64,000 bases of DNA from Exophiala sp. HKRS030. Its lineage: Eukaryota > Ascomycota > Eurotiomycetes > Chaetothyriales > Herpotrichiellaceae. Both the position numbers and the translations under genes were made by a program. The stretch is from NCBI GenBank assembly GCA_023897205.1, contig JAHWDD010000003.1, forward strand, positions 4,653,665-4,717,664, in the 5' to 3' direction. The notes under the pieces are model-generated. The model was not told where the DNA came from. It searched no databases and saw only the letters and a list, made by a program, of their open reading frames with translations. Positions 33,109 through 45,345 of this stretch are shown here, in pieces; positions within the stretch are counted from its first letter, which is position 1; every line of letters begins with the position of its first letter.

Positions 33109-34503
33109 GGTCGAGAACTGAAGGAAATCCTGTTCTGATCGAATTGCAGTCGCAGGACGTCATCCAATCACATGACACTCTCTTTTGTCAATCACACACT
33201 TGCTTGCTTGCTTGCTATCAGAGATAGAAAAAATCCCCTTGAGGTATTGAATAGATCAACCTCAAAAGGCCAACCGTCAAGATCGAGGAAAGACTAAACT
33301 ATAGAGAAGCAAAAGTTCATACACGAGGCGATAATACGTTTCAGCTGATCTAAGACTGATTGAACCCGGCAGGGCTGAAGGAGAGCCTGGGGTGAGGAGG
33401 TCTCGTGAATTCCATGCCATGCCTCCACAAGACCCAACCGTCAATCTCGATCGGGTCCGATGCTGATCCCCGACAACTGGTGACTTCTTGCGTGTCAGCT
33501 ATTGGAAGAGGAGAAAAAACTCGCATTTACAAAGCATGGCATTGGGCGCTGAGCAGTGGGCCAGGCAAGGTAAGGCCTTGAATTTGCTGCCATGGTCGTG
33601 TTTGGTATTAGTAGTTTGTCGTCGTGGTCCGTGGGTTTAGTAATCGACATTCCAAATCCGAAGTCAGGAAGCATCAAAATGTACACGATCACAGTGTGTG
33701 TTTGCGGCGGGTGACTAAAAGCTAGTTGCAAAAAATTAAAGTGGCATGTATCGGACACTCGTCAAATAGGGAACCAAAATCTAGTTGAGTAATAACGAAT
33801 TCGATGTGCGGAATGACGATTTGATCCACGAATCACTTACTACGGAGTAGACCTTGGGCACTTTGTCTGGCACCTACTGGGATTTCAAATTGAAATTGTC
33901 GGATTTCGGAAAGCCTCATGCGGCTCAGGGTCCCGCCTTGTCATGATTGTTGCCCCACACATAACGTTGATTTTTCCCCAGGGGAGATAGGAGCGCTGAT
34001 CCTGCTAGCTGGAGGTAAAGAGTTCATCACAGCATGCTCCGCTACGTAGGCTGGATGATTACTTATGCCTTTTACAAAACCATCAACCGGATTGCAAGGA
34101 TAAGTTTGGAGGCCAAATTAGTTAGACATGTACATGGGATCCAAATAGGAACGCGATCCAGGCCCACTGTTGGTTGATAGCTTCAGTAATACAAGTATCA
34201 TTTCATTATCTCTGGCCATGCCAACTATGGCTTCCTAACATTCGAATCTCAATCGCCTGCAAATAGCCTGATAGCATGGGTTATCCTCAAAAACACCTCC
34301 TATTCCTCACACGCTATGCATCTTGAAACAAATCCTTATCGACACAATCAAAATGCTTCTTTCCCAATCATTGACACGGATGAGCACGATGGCTCCAGGT
34401 TGAGTGGTTTTGGATATCATAACGGGTCGTAAATCATGCGACAGTTCAAAAATGCGATGAGCATGAGTTGATTGTCATCATGCTTTGATTGTTTAATTTC
34501 ATT
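33109..34503. other. Intergenic between formamidase start and MADS gene end
   Basis: Formamidase promoter plus the MADS-gene 3' region. No ORF above 87 codons and no recognisable RNA gene. One TACGGAGTA (reverse of TACTCCGTA) lies at 33841. A CTTGC repeat occurs at 33200-33216. Confidence 0.45.
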
Positions 34504-36279
34504 CTAGGTCTTGACCTTTTTCACCTCTCCTTCACGTTCGTCCACGCTGCCCTTTCTCTTCTCGCCATTGCCTTCATTGGCCAAATCTCGACTCCCAAAT
34601 CCCAAACCTCGGTCATTCAAGGGTGTTGGAAAGGTCAATGGACTGGGTAAAACCGCCGAGTTTAGTGGGTTCCGGCCGTTGTCGTACCACTCACTAAAGA
34701 AATTGCTCGGGCTGGGCAGAAGATCATTGTTCATGTATCGACTGGGTAGTGCGGATATGGGTGTCTCGATGTTGTTGCGATTGTCGCTGTACGCGTCCCT
34801 GTTCTGGTTCGACGTTGGAGGAGGTGGTCTTGCAAAAGGATTCGGAGGACCACTTGCTCCTGCTGACATGACGGCCGAAGCGCTAGGCGACGGAGGTGGA
34901 AGCACGATATGATCACCAGTTCTTGCTGGATTCGCTGATGGACCTGCTGACTGAAGCGGTGATCCACCCGCTGGTGAGTCGTCTTCCGCCTCGGAGGGAA
35001 TTTGGAGCAACAACTTTGGTCGAGCACCAGACTTGGAACCCGATGTGTTGGTCCTTTGAGGTGGGGCAAATTCCTGGACGGTGGTTTGGGGTCTGTTTGC
35101 TGATTGTGAGGTGGGTCGGGGTATGGCTGGGGCGGTGATACTTCTTGGAGGAGGTTTGATGTCGAGTGCTGCATCGTCTTCTCGTTTCGGTCGCGGGGGA
35201 TCTGGAGCACCAAAGAAATGCTGAGCTAATACTGAACCTCCTTCATCTATGGGAGTGAATATACTCCGTGACTTGGAAGAAGCGTGCTTTGACTGTGGTG
35301 GACTCGGTTGTCTGGGCGGACGTAAGCTTTGATTCTCTGGTCGGGGCGAGGCTCGAGTCTGAGGCAAGGCTGGTGGTTGAAGGGTGGGTTGTGAAACGGC
35401 GGGAGGCGGGTGACTTTGGCGCTGCTGTTCTTGCAGGTATTGCGGATGGACTTGCATTTGCTGGTGTGATTGAGGCGGAGGAGGAGTAGGTTGGGGTGGA
35501 TGTTGTTGTTGCTGTGGAGGGAATTGTTGATATTGAGGCTGCGGTGAGGGATGAGGAGGGAGATTAGGGCCTGCGTTGGGGTTGTAGATGGGTGGGTTTG
35601 GAGCATAAGCATATCCATTCTGAGGTGGAGTGGGAGTTGGATGTTGCTGCATGGGAACGAGATTTGAGCTGGTTCTTCGAATCATGTTTTGAGATGGCGG
35701 TCTAGAGACCATGAGTTGAGGTTGAGGAGTTGGATGTCGTTGGAAGACGCCGTTGGGCATGGGTGGAGATACGGAAGCCATGGGAGGCTGTACATGGACA
35801 AAGGAGTTGTGGTGTTGAACATGAGGTAAGGGCATGGCATGGTGAGGTGGTAATGAATCTTCTCTCGGTAGAGAGGGTTGATCATCGTCGTCGTCCTCGT
35901 CGTCGTCATCGTCACCACCTTTTCCTTTGAAATCTCCGGGACCTTTGTGTTCGTGTGGAGGACCATAGTATGAATAGCGGCGCAGGGTTTCGTTGATGTC
36001 TCCGGATGAGAACTCGTAAAGCTTTTTATTGTGACCGAAGATGACGACTGCGACATCGACTGAACATAGAACGGAGAGTTCATAAGCCTTTTTGAATAGA
36101 CCGCCTTTGCGCTTGAGGAAAGTTCTGCGACATGTTAGTAGTTGGTCGAGGGAGTGGAAGTGGACGAGGACGTAGACGAGGACGACGACGTGGGCATTGG
36201 TATGGCTGGGAGGTGAGTCTTACACTGAACGATTGCGATCATCCTTGATGGCTCTAATTTCAATCTTCCTCCGACCCAT
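34504..36279 (-). CDS. rlmA: MADS-box (MEF2/SRF-type) transcription factor, RlmA/Rlm1-like
   Basis: DNA-binding regulator at the end of the cell-wall-integrity MAP kinase pathway in moulds. Exons: 36279-36224 and 36124-34504; the 99-nt intron is within the MADS box; 558 aa. The N-terminus is MGRRKIEIRAIKDDRNRSVTF followed by KRKGGLFKKAYELSVLC and SVDVAVVIFGHNKKLYEFSS, i.e. MADS box plus MEF2-type extension (residues 1-~75). An acidic run of about a dozen Asp/Glu follows, then a long Pro/Gln-rich region (QQFPPQQQQHPPQPTPPPP). Near the C-terminus are NNDLLPSPSNFFSEWY, resembling the conserved RlmA tail, and a basic KRKGS/EVKKVKT end. Candidate MAPK sites (SP/TP) are plentiful. Confidence 0.9.
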
Positions 36280-39200
36280 GTTTGGACAATGTTTGCAGCA
36301 TGCGCCTCGAGATTGAGAACTGGGGAAGGAAGGAAGTTGGTGTTGTGGTCAGGTTGGATGGGTTTTGGTAACAAAGGTTGTACTTGGGTTAGGTGGCGGG
36401 GTGCGGTGGATGTTGGATGGTAGATGGTGGATGATGGCGAGGCCAGAAGCGGTGGTGGAGGCGACGGTGGGCAAAGAAACCCAAGGGAATAGAGGCTGCA
36501 ATGAGCTAACTAAGAGGAGACCAGGCGCAGGCGCAGGCGCAGGGGCGGATCGGAATTGGAATTCGGGTACCGCTGTGGCGGATGGAGGGACTGGGGAGGA
36601 AGAATATAAGCGGATTGGACGAAGGAAGATGTCAGATTGTCGTTGGGTAGGTCGACAAGAAGGGCAATAGATGCACAGGAATGGGAATCGAGTCGGTATA
36701 TCGGGATGGAGTAGTGTAAGGTGGGAGGTGGTGGTGTAGGCCCTAAGGTGGCCTAGGGTGGTAGGGTGGTAGGGTGGTATAGAATCAGTGTGTATGATAG
36801 TATGATGATATGGGAGGCGGAGGATGGACGATCAGTATTGGAGCGGAAGTGGATAATGAAAGGAAAGGGAATTGCTAAAGATAGAAAAGAAGAGTTGGAG
36901 GAATAAACGTGGAAGTGGAAGCGCGAGGATAAGAATTAAAAGTCGGAGGGAGAGGCAGAGAGGCAGAATGGAAGGATGGCGAATGGCGAATGGCGAATGG
37001 CAGACTCGGTCGCAGTTGGTACGACGCACAGTAACGAAGAGGCAGCGACTTACTAGGTAGATACACTAACCAAGTAACTGCGACTCGGCGATTACGAGGA
37101 CAAACGAGCAAAGACTGCCACCTAACTGCAACACTCGAAGTCAGGTGCAAAGAGCAAATGGTAAAGGGCAAAGGGCAAAGGGCAAAGCCTCAAAAGCCGC
37201 GAGCTCTGGGAGGGGTGGAATGTGGAATGTGGAATGTGGAATGGTGCAAGTGGGCAACTGCCAACCGGTGACCCTGGCCCATACGGAGTACTGGCTTACG
37301 GGTTACGGGTTACGGTTACGGGCTACAGGCTACAGGCTTCAGGCTACGAGGACTGAGAAGGGAGGGGACTCGAGTCACCTGCGAGTCTAACTACTGTACC
37401 CACGTAAACCTTAGCCAGTACCAAGTCCTCCGTATGTAGGCAGCCCTCCGGTCGCGGTAGCGAGTAGCGAGCAGCGAGTCCAGAGCTAGACACGCTAGGC
37501 GGTGCTAACTACAACCTAGTGGGGGTTTGTGCAGTTTCATGCCCCGAGTGCCCGAGTGCCCGAGTGCCCGTGCTTACAGTACTGCTCATTATTGCCCCCT
37601 CAGGCCTGGGTTCTAGACTCTAGGCCACGTACCTTGCGCGCCTTGGCCCTGGAACCACCACCCCAAGCACTAACTGTTTAGGTACTGACCAGGTTCTTTG
37701 CAGATGCCAACCTTGATAAAATCTCCGACCGATCGTAATTGCACTCTTTTAGTCACCTGTTCAGCAAAGGCGAGTACCAAACACAGTATGTGTGCAGAAG
37801 TGGCAGACGTGGCAGACAAAGCACCAGGTAATAACCACCTAGATTATATGTTAGGTAGGCACGTAGGTCACTGTAGGTACAATTAAAAGCTACCCAGGTA
37901 AATTGCAGGCTCTTGGTCGTGTTGCACAAGTGTAGCCAATCTCCGCCGTCATCAATCACTACCAGCCACGAGAGTAGGATCTGAAGTCCTATGACCCTCG
38001 CAATCAAATGTTCAGAAATCAAAAATCAAAGATCAAAGATCAACGTTCCTACAATACATGCATGGAAATTGCTTCTGCCTCTCGTACTTGGTTCCATCCT
38101 GCGTCCTCCACACCTTCGCTTATAATTCTTCCGAGTCTTGCCTGCCCGTAGCCATGAACAATGTCGAGATAAGCGCCTAACTACAGGTACCTAACTACCG
38201 AGTATGTCTGGAGGTACCTCCTAGAGGAGGCGTGGGGAGGCCGTGGGAGGCCAAGTTGTGGCACAAGCCGCGTGGCTTGGAAAGTAGCTGCCCGCTAACG
38301 TTTCAGGTTCTTGATGGAGCCCAAGTCCAAGGTTGTTCCCAGTACCCAATGCCTAACTAGGTACCCAGTAGGTGCCCAGGTACAGGTAGTTAGTACTCCG
38401 TGCCTCCCAGGCTAAAAGATGGTACTGTACCTAAAGCGCCCAGCACCTGTTAGCCATCTACTGTACCTATGAGCTACCGAGCACACCGAGTACTCCTCCG
38501 TGCCTTACCTACAGGTCCATCTGCTTCACCGTTCAAGCACGTGATATCCGGAGGCAGAACCTCCTTCGTATATCGACATTAATGTTCACGACGACTCAAC
38601 CCAAATAGAATACCATCTTTCATCTTGTCCTCCGTACACTGGTGTACAGACTACTGACACAGATACCGAGTCGATCTTTCTGACACCTGCAAGTCCACCC
38701 ACCCCACCAGTGCCCACCATTCAACGCCCTCGAGGCTCTGACAAGCGCCTCACTTACTTGTCAAAACCTCTTCCGGCCATGTTGATTTTTCATTGGCCAG
38801 TGGGCAACGAGTGTGTCTGCACAGTCTTTTTCTAAGCGCTCTATTTTTAGAACCTCGCATCCTCCTCCGTACACACGCCACACTTCACGAATCATCCGAC
38901 AAAGCTTCACAGACTCATTGACAAGTCAAAGTCTTTCGAGAACAACCACCCCATCATAACTTAACTCGAGAACACCCTTCTATCTGGAACCGAGGTGGTC
39001 GGGCTGATTGGGGGGATGTCGACCAACACTGACTCCGCCATACCTCGATTACCAGATGACTGAAAACCCTGATTCGACGAGCCCCGTCATCAGTAACGGA
39101 CAAAGCCAGCTATTGAGTATGCTATACCCAGCTAGACTCCAAGGTCTATATTCAAGCAGGTTGATCAATACAAGCCCACTCAAGCCGTAAAACAAGGCCA

Positions 39201-41879
39201 GGTAAGCCCTCTTCGCCCCTAAGAAAAGCACCACCAGGCATCAACGCAGCGAGTATACATACACCCATCCATGCCTCCATGCAAATATATCTGTTTACCT
39301 ACTTCTCCATACAAGGCCTAAACGGGGGCCATACTGACTATCAAGGCCAAGACCTCTCTATATACCCTCGTGCAGCTTCTGGAATAGAACTCAGGACAGG
39401 GAATTTGACCTTGGCCACGCACACAGCCTCGTTTGCTGACGTTGTCCTTCACTGAACCCTCGATATTATCCGTCACGCACATCTTTTTCAACAATATTCA
39501 TCCTTGGCGTGACGAGACGTACATGGCCGACGCCCGTCATTGATGACCATCAGCATGACAAAGAAGACGATGATGGCCGTGACCACTATAACCACAAATA
39601 ATCATTGAAAAACACATATTCAACTATCAATCTATCCACCTACCTTGTCTATCCATGGCGTTTATCTCCGGACTTCCGACCACGCGCATTGCAAGAAGGA
39701 TCCCATACCAGCCTTCCCATCCTCTCTTCCAACGAAGCTGTATCCTTGGATTATGTCGTCGGAATCCGTTGGCGCCGACCACACCACACCAACCCATGGC
39801 ATCCAAGTCTGCTGCTTTATCATCCATTTACCCGCTTTCCAACATTTAGTTCTTACCTGAACTAGGGACTAATCCATCAACGCATCGACAATACCACCAG
39901 CAGAATCCTCGATATGCCAATGTGACTAGCTAATGCATCACATCCTAGAAATCATGCAGGTCAGGTCTGTATTCTACTCGACGGACCAGATAAAGTGACC
40001 AAACAGACTTGCTTAGAATCGTGAAGACAAACATGCTTTCATGCGGCTTATGTCTAAGAATATTCGTTCCATCATTTCCCTGGCTCCTCCCCGTCTTTCT
40101 TCCTCTCTTCCGTTCCCTCGCCAGTCCTTCGATTTCTATTTCGAAATTTCAATCCCCAAGACTCCAGTACGCCCACCCCGCGCCATAGACTGCATCACGT
40201 CGCACGGCTTGACACGCTGAGAAAAACACGCGACGCATGGAGCGGGGATGACGGAAGACGGACACGGAGATAGCATACGATTAGGTACAGGAGACAAGGA
40301 CAAGAATAAGAATAACCATATCCCACTAAAAGGAGATGATTTACAGTGTCAAGGGGAATCCACCACCACCACCTGGACAGCAGACACAAGGTCTATGATT
40401 ACAGAAGCCAACGCATACCTGCGCTAATAGGCACGGTAACTGGGGTAGTTATGGCAATTACGGCAGCACGAGTACCTAAACCTCAAGGTAAGGAAGGTAC
40501 ATAGATGTATGTGTAAGCAAAAAAGCAAGAGAAAGCAAGAGAGAAAGTGTGTGTATAAGAGATAGATTGAACCATGAACCATAGACTGAACTACGGACTA
40601 AATTATCTTAAATCAAGCAATCAAGTAACAATATTGACTCAAGAGTCTAAAGACCATATCGAGCGAGCGAGAATTCGGACCAACTAGTTAGGTGCGACAG
40701 GCTTTTACTAAACGTCTGTTCACATATACTCCGTAGGTACATGCATATATCTCTCTCTCTATATCTATGTATATGTACATCTATCTATCTATACATCTAT
40801 GTACACGAATACCCCAGACTAGCCATCGAGCCATCGAGCCATCTAGCCAGCCATCCAGCGAGGTACATAACTATAATCCCTTCGAACGCCTGTATCCGCG
40901 CAACCTTTACTGCAAGGTAGTTATATGAAAAACCAGATAACCGCGTCGTCTACTGTAAATCGATGGCTATTTACCTACCTACCTACCTGACTAATTAGTA
41001 ACTAGTAACTAGGTAGGTAGGAGTCAGGACGATACGTCTATAGACTATCTGTAGAGGGACTATTTACTATGTTTTGTTATATTGTATTGTATTATATTGG
41101 ACATCGAGTTCGAGGAACTCGTCTGCTTAGTGACTCAGTAGTAAGTAATCATTCATTCATTCATTCAATGGTTAACCGTTATCGCAATCGAGAAGTTTTA
41201 GGTACAATATAATAGCTAGGCACTAGGCAATAGGCACTAAGGTTGGAATGTAGGTATGGTAGTATTTTCCTTCCGCCCATCTCCAAATGGTGTTTATGAG
41301 GTCTCAAAAAACACAGTTTCATGTTAAAGAAATTGAATTACAGACCAAATATCGTGATCCACCATTCATTCCTTACTTTTGCGACAATCTTGTCAAGTCC
41401 CCTATTCATATTATACTCTATCGTCTGCGCTCTCTCTCCTTTGGGTATCCATTGCCACCTATCTCAGTATTACTGCCGCCCTGCAGCTCGCATCGCCACC
41501 AACCGATGCCAAAGTATGATTGGTACTGCTAGAAGAACGCTTGCTTGCTTAGTGACAAGTGAGAAAAGCAAAATAGCAAAAATTCTACAAGACTGACTTG
41601 TGTCAAATGTGAGATCAGAGAAATACGACGCTTAGGGTGGTATCGTAGCGGTGACACAGGTAGAATCAATCAAGGAACGCTCCAAAACCAAGCGCGAAAC
41701 TATGATTCCGAACGCCTCGCTGTTCGCTCAAGAACCCCTTGCGCCATCAAAATCGATTAAAAATGTTGAAGAAAATCGTCGTAACTGCCTGTCAAGTAGT
41801 AGTGGCAATGATAAAGGTCGTGGTGGATAAGGTCGACGGAATTGACTGAAGCTTTCTTGTTGCTAAAGTGCTGAACTGC
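36280..41879. other. 5.6-kb stretch without a supportable gene, upstream of rlmA
   Basis: No ORF exceeds 101 codons and none shows a domain or a splice chain I trust. The sequence is rich in short tandem repeats: GGCGCA (36523-36545), GAATGGC (36976-37000), GGGCAAA (37167-37188), GGAATGTG (37216-37243), CCGAGTGC (37543-37570), a TATC/TCTC/TATG microsatellite (40745-40805) and CCTA/TACC runs (40973-41025). TACTCCGTA copies lie at 37282 and 40727. It may hold the rlmA leader, an unrecognised spliced gene or non-coding RNA; I cannot tell. Confidence 0.45.
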
Positions 41880-44800
41880 CTATTTCCGGACATTGTCCAT
41901 ATTGCCCGTCAATTCTGCCACGCGAGCTTTGATACGTGCGACACGGGATTCGATAGCTATTTTATCAGTCAGTCGAGGTCCTTTGAACTCTGGGTCAAGG
42001 GATACATACTTTCTTCGCCACTAGTTTCACCATCGTCTGTCCGAGTCTCAGTACGACTCCGGGTTGTTTGCTCCTCAGATTGTCTCGCTGCACGATCTGC
42101 TGCGTTTTTGCGAATCTGGGCCCAGCGATCCAGAGGGTTGACTTGTTTTTCTGTCTCATGAGGCTCCTCTTCAATGACTTCAGGTTCAGATCGTTGAAAT
42201 GAGCGAAGGCTGACAGGTGCTTGCGCAGGTGGAAATTCTTCGGCTGGTGTCAAAAACTCACTCCTTGGTGGCGTGTCTGCGGGCACGAACGCTGGCTGAT
42301 CGAGCAGTGGACCTTGGTCAAACGTCGAAAACTCACGATCAGCATGCTCGCGTTCATTCGTGTCAACTCTAGACAGCTGGTCATATTCATCATCTCGACG
42401 AGTTCTAGGAGGCACAGGAGCATCCCGACTGGGTTCTATGTCGGCTTGTTCTTCAATTTTGGGTTCTGCCTCGGGTGCGGAGTTGCTGGGTTCTGGTTCC
42501 GGCTGCTGTGGTGTGGAAGTCTCATCGACTGTTGTTTGTTGATGAATTGAGGCAACTTTTGCTGTTTTGAAACGATTGAAGTGGTTGGGGCTCAGTGGTG
42601 GTGACGCTGAGGCATCTGAGGCGAGTGCTGGCTGGCCTTCTAGTGCTCGTCTCGCAGCAGCCACGGCTGAATCTTCATCGTCCACGGCCGTGGGAGGAGT
42701 TGCAGTGGATTCCAAGGTTCTATTCTCTTGAGATTTGCCTCGTTTTGTTCCGAAAAGACGTCTGATTCCACTACTCTTTTGAACTGGCGGAGGTCCAGGG
42801 GTCGTCTTGCTACGAGGTTTCCTCTCCTCCGGTGATGTTCTCCTAGTATCTATAGACTTGCGTAGCTTGGCTGGCTGGTGTTTGCTGTGCTTGTCTTCCG
42901 TAAGGTCAGGTGTGGCGGCAGGTATTGGAACTTCGGCAGCCTCGACAGCCAGGGAAGGCTCTACTGGGATAGTCGGCTCGACAGGTATGGGTGCGGCTTC
43001 AATTATGACTGGCGCTGCCACTGGTTCCGAGGAGTGACTCTTCTTCAAAGCGAGTTGTGAGCCATTCTCGGGCGGTGGTACAGGTAGGTCTTTATTCCTG
43101 CTCCCAACAGAAAGAGTGGAAGTTGACCGATTGATGCCCAAGCCGTTGGTCGGCAAGTTGAGTAGCTCACGAGAACCCTTGCCAGCTAACGAATCACCCA
43201 AATACTTAGCTCGGATAGCTTTCTTGTCATACTGACTAGCCCATTGCAACGCTGGAGATGCTTCATCTTTGATGAGAGGTCCGAGAGTAAAGACACTGTT
43301 TGTTTTCGAGGTTGAGACGGGATCTTGATGACGACCACGCCGAACAGCCAACGCTGCCTTTTGGTCCTTCTCTTCTGCAGCCTTCTTCCTCGACAATTCT
43401 GCAGCGGCCTGTTGAATTTTAGCTTGTTGGTCAGGGGCAAGCGTCGTGCGAGTGTTGCTCAATAGCTGTGGATCGGGGGAGAGCGGACTCTTCTTGTTCC
43501 CGGATCTACGCCGAGTTAGACGACCACGCCTGGTTGTGAAGCCCAAGAATGTCTTCTTTTCTGCGATATATGCCCCTTGAGCAGGTTCCGGAGCGGCTCC
43601 TTTGACCTGTTCTTCCATGACCATCCACTGACCATCGTCTAAGGAGGTTTCGATCAATGCGCATCGTCCAAATACGGCTTTTCTGCTTGTGACCTCCTCT
43701 GGAGCCAAGCTGCTAATCCATACCCACCAGAAAGCGTCGTCCAAATCAATTTTGGTTATGCTCGCAAGTTCGCCAGGGTCCAAATTTGGTGCTTCCAGGT
43801 TGCGACGATGTGACTGAGAGCTGTGTCCTCTGGGCATTATAGAATTGATAGGCGGCAGTATTTTGTCAGGAGGCAGCAGAATAGGAGCTGGGGTTTTGTT
43901 ACCGTTCTCATCGGTAAAACCGGAAGACAAAAAGTCCGCCCATGATGGTGTCGTTGGTCGAGCCAGATCTTGATAACCTCCTGCAGTAGACTTGTGTAGC
44001 GCTTGGCTCACGATGGGCTTTCTTCCGAGGAGCCCATCCCCATCTTCGTCATCATCTTCTAGCGAATCTGAAAATCCGATATCTTCGAATCTCGACCATG
44101 AGGGATCCGTCAGACTAGTTGAGGTCTTGGCGTTGGAAACATGAGACTGGTTTGCAGAAGAGATTGATTTGAGAACTCGTCGACACTCGTCGGTCAGAGC
44201 AGCAACAGGATCATCAAAATTGGCGAATTGCTGAAGCGCTCGATCGTCGTCACGATATTCAAAATGTTTCGTCCTTCGTAACAATGCATATGGTGTTGGT
44301 GAAACAACATCCACAATCATGACGACTTTGGTGGTGTCATTGGATAAAAGTGAACTCTTCGGTGGGTAGTTTGTTGCGTCGAGCAACTGCTGGAGGGATC
44401 TGGGAAGTGTCAATATCCCTGACGATTTTCCTCCACCAGACAGGGATCTAAGATAGGCGAAGAACAAATGTGCAGAGGCATCAGCGGCACTGCCCGTAAT
44501 TAGTTAAATGTAGGGGAAAGGAAGGGAGTGAACGCACTTGAGCCATGATTTATAACCTGACTCGAAACCCTGTCCATTGTCGTAGTGATCGAATGCCCAC
44601 CATCCAGCAAATCTTGACACCTTGTGGCCACCAAGACCGTTGACTTTGCCATGAGCAGCCACAGCCGCAAGAAGGTCGAAGAAGTCCTGAATGATCTGTA
44701 CTCGCGCGGGAGAGGTCGCGCTGATGGGGATAAAAGTACCGAAAGAGTCACGAGCGAATCCAGAGTCTGGCTAAGTCAGTCTGGTGCCTCATGAGCCAAG

Positions 44801-45345
44801 TGGAATCGAAGTTACCCTTTTCTCCTACCCTGAAACCCTCATATACTTCCCAAGTGACGATACCTCCGGGGAGTCGTGCCCAGCACCACTTCATCACACT
44901 TATCAAGACCTATCGCAGTCAGTTGAGTTGACACTTTGCAACGGGACCAACGCACCATGACTTCCGTCATCCTCAACTCATTTTGGAGAAGTGCACCTTG
45001 TAAGCGTTCCCGGTCCTGAGGGGGTACGAAGAAATTGCGCACAAAAGTTCTTGCGGCGGAAGGATCTGAAGATGGTCGGAAAGGCAGGAGAAGAAATGGA
45101 ACATCCAGAGCTGGAAGGATGGTCAGTTAACTCTTGCGACGAGCAGGACAAGTCTACCAACCTCTTGACTTCAATTCGATGGTACACAGACGAAGCAACT
45201 CGGCAACCTCTTCTGGATCGATCCTCGTTCTTGCCCAGGCATCTGACCATTGTGGTTTTTGATGGGCGTCCCCATTTGCTGCTGGCGCGGTGGTCTTCTT
45301 GAGACCGGCATCCTTGCTCTTGAAGACCTTTGAGAAGAATGGCAT
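41880..45345 (-). CDS. Msb1/Mug8 domain protein (morphogenesis, Rho-GAP-like)
   Basis: Fungal Msb1-family protein, which in yeast acts at sites of polarised growth with Cdc42/Rho1 and Pkc1 signalling. Six exons (minus): 45345-45162, 45110-44956, 44909-44816, 44766-44538, 44489-42010, 41956-41880; all GT-AG and in phase, 1072 aa. The conserved domain covers about residues 35-420: WARTRIDPEEVAELLRLCTI, FVRNFFVPP, LISVMKWCWARLPGGIVTWEVYEGF, FGTFIPISATSPARVQIIQD, SRFAGWWAFDHY, HLFFAYLRSLS and WWVWISSLAPEE. The rest is disordered, rich in Pro, Glu and Ser, with a basic segment GIRRLFGTKRGKS. The short last exon adds a predicted helix (ESRVARIKARVAELTGNM). Its neighbour rlmA belongs to the same cell-wall pathway, but they are 5.6 kb apart. 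Confidence 0.88.

Noticed and set aside
42221..43060. Plus-strand ORFs within the Msb1-family gene
   Set aside because: They are shadows of the repetitive Pro/Glu/Ser-rich coding sequence on the minus strand.
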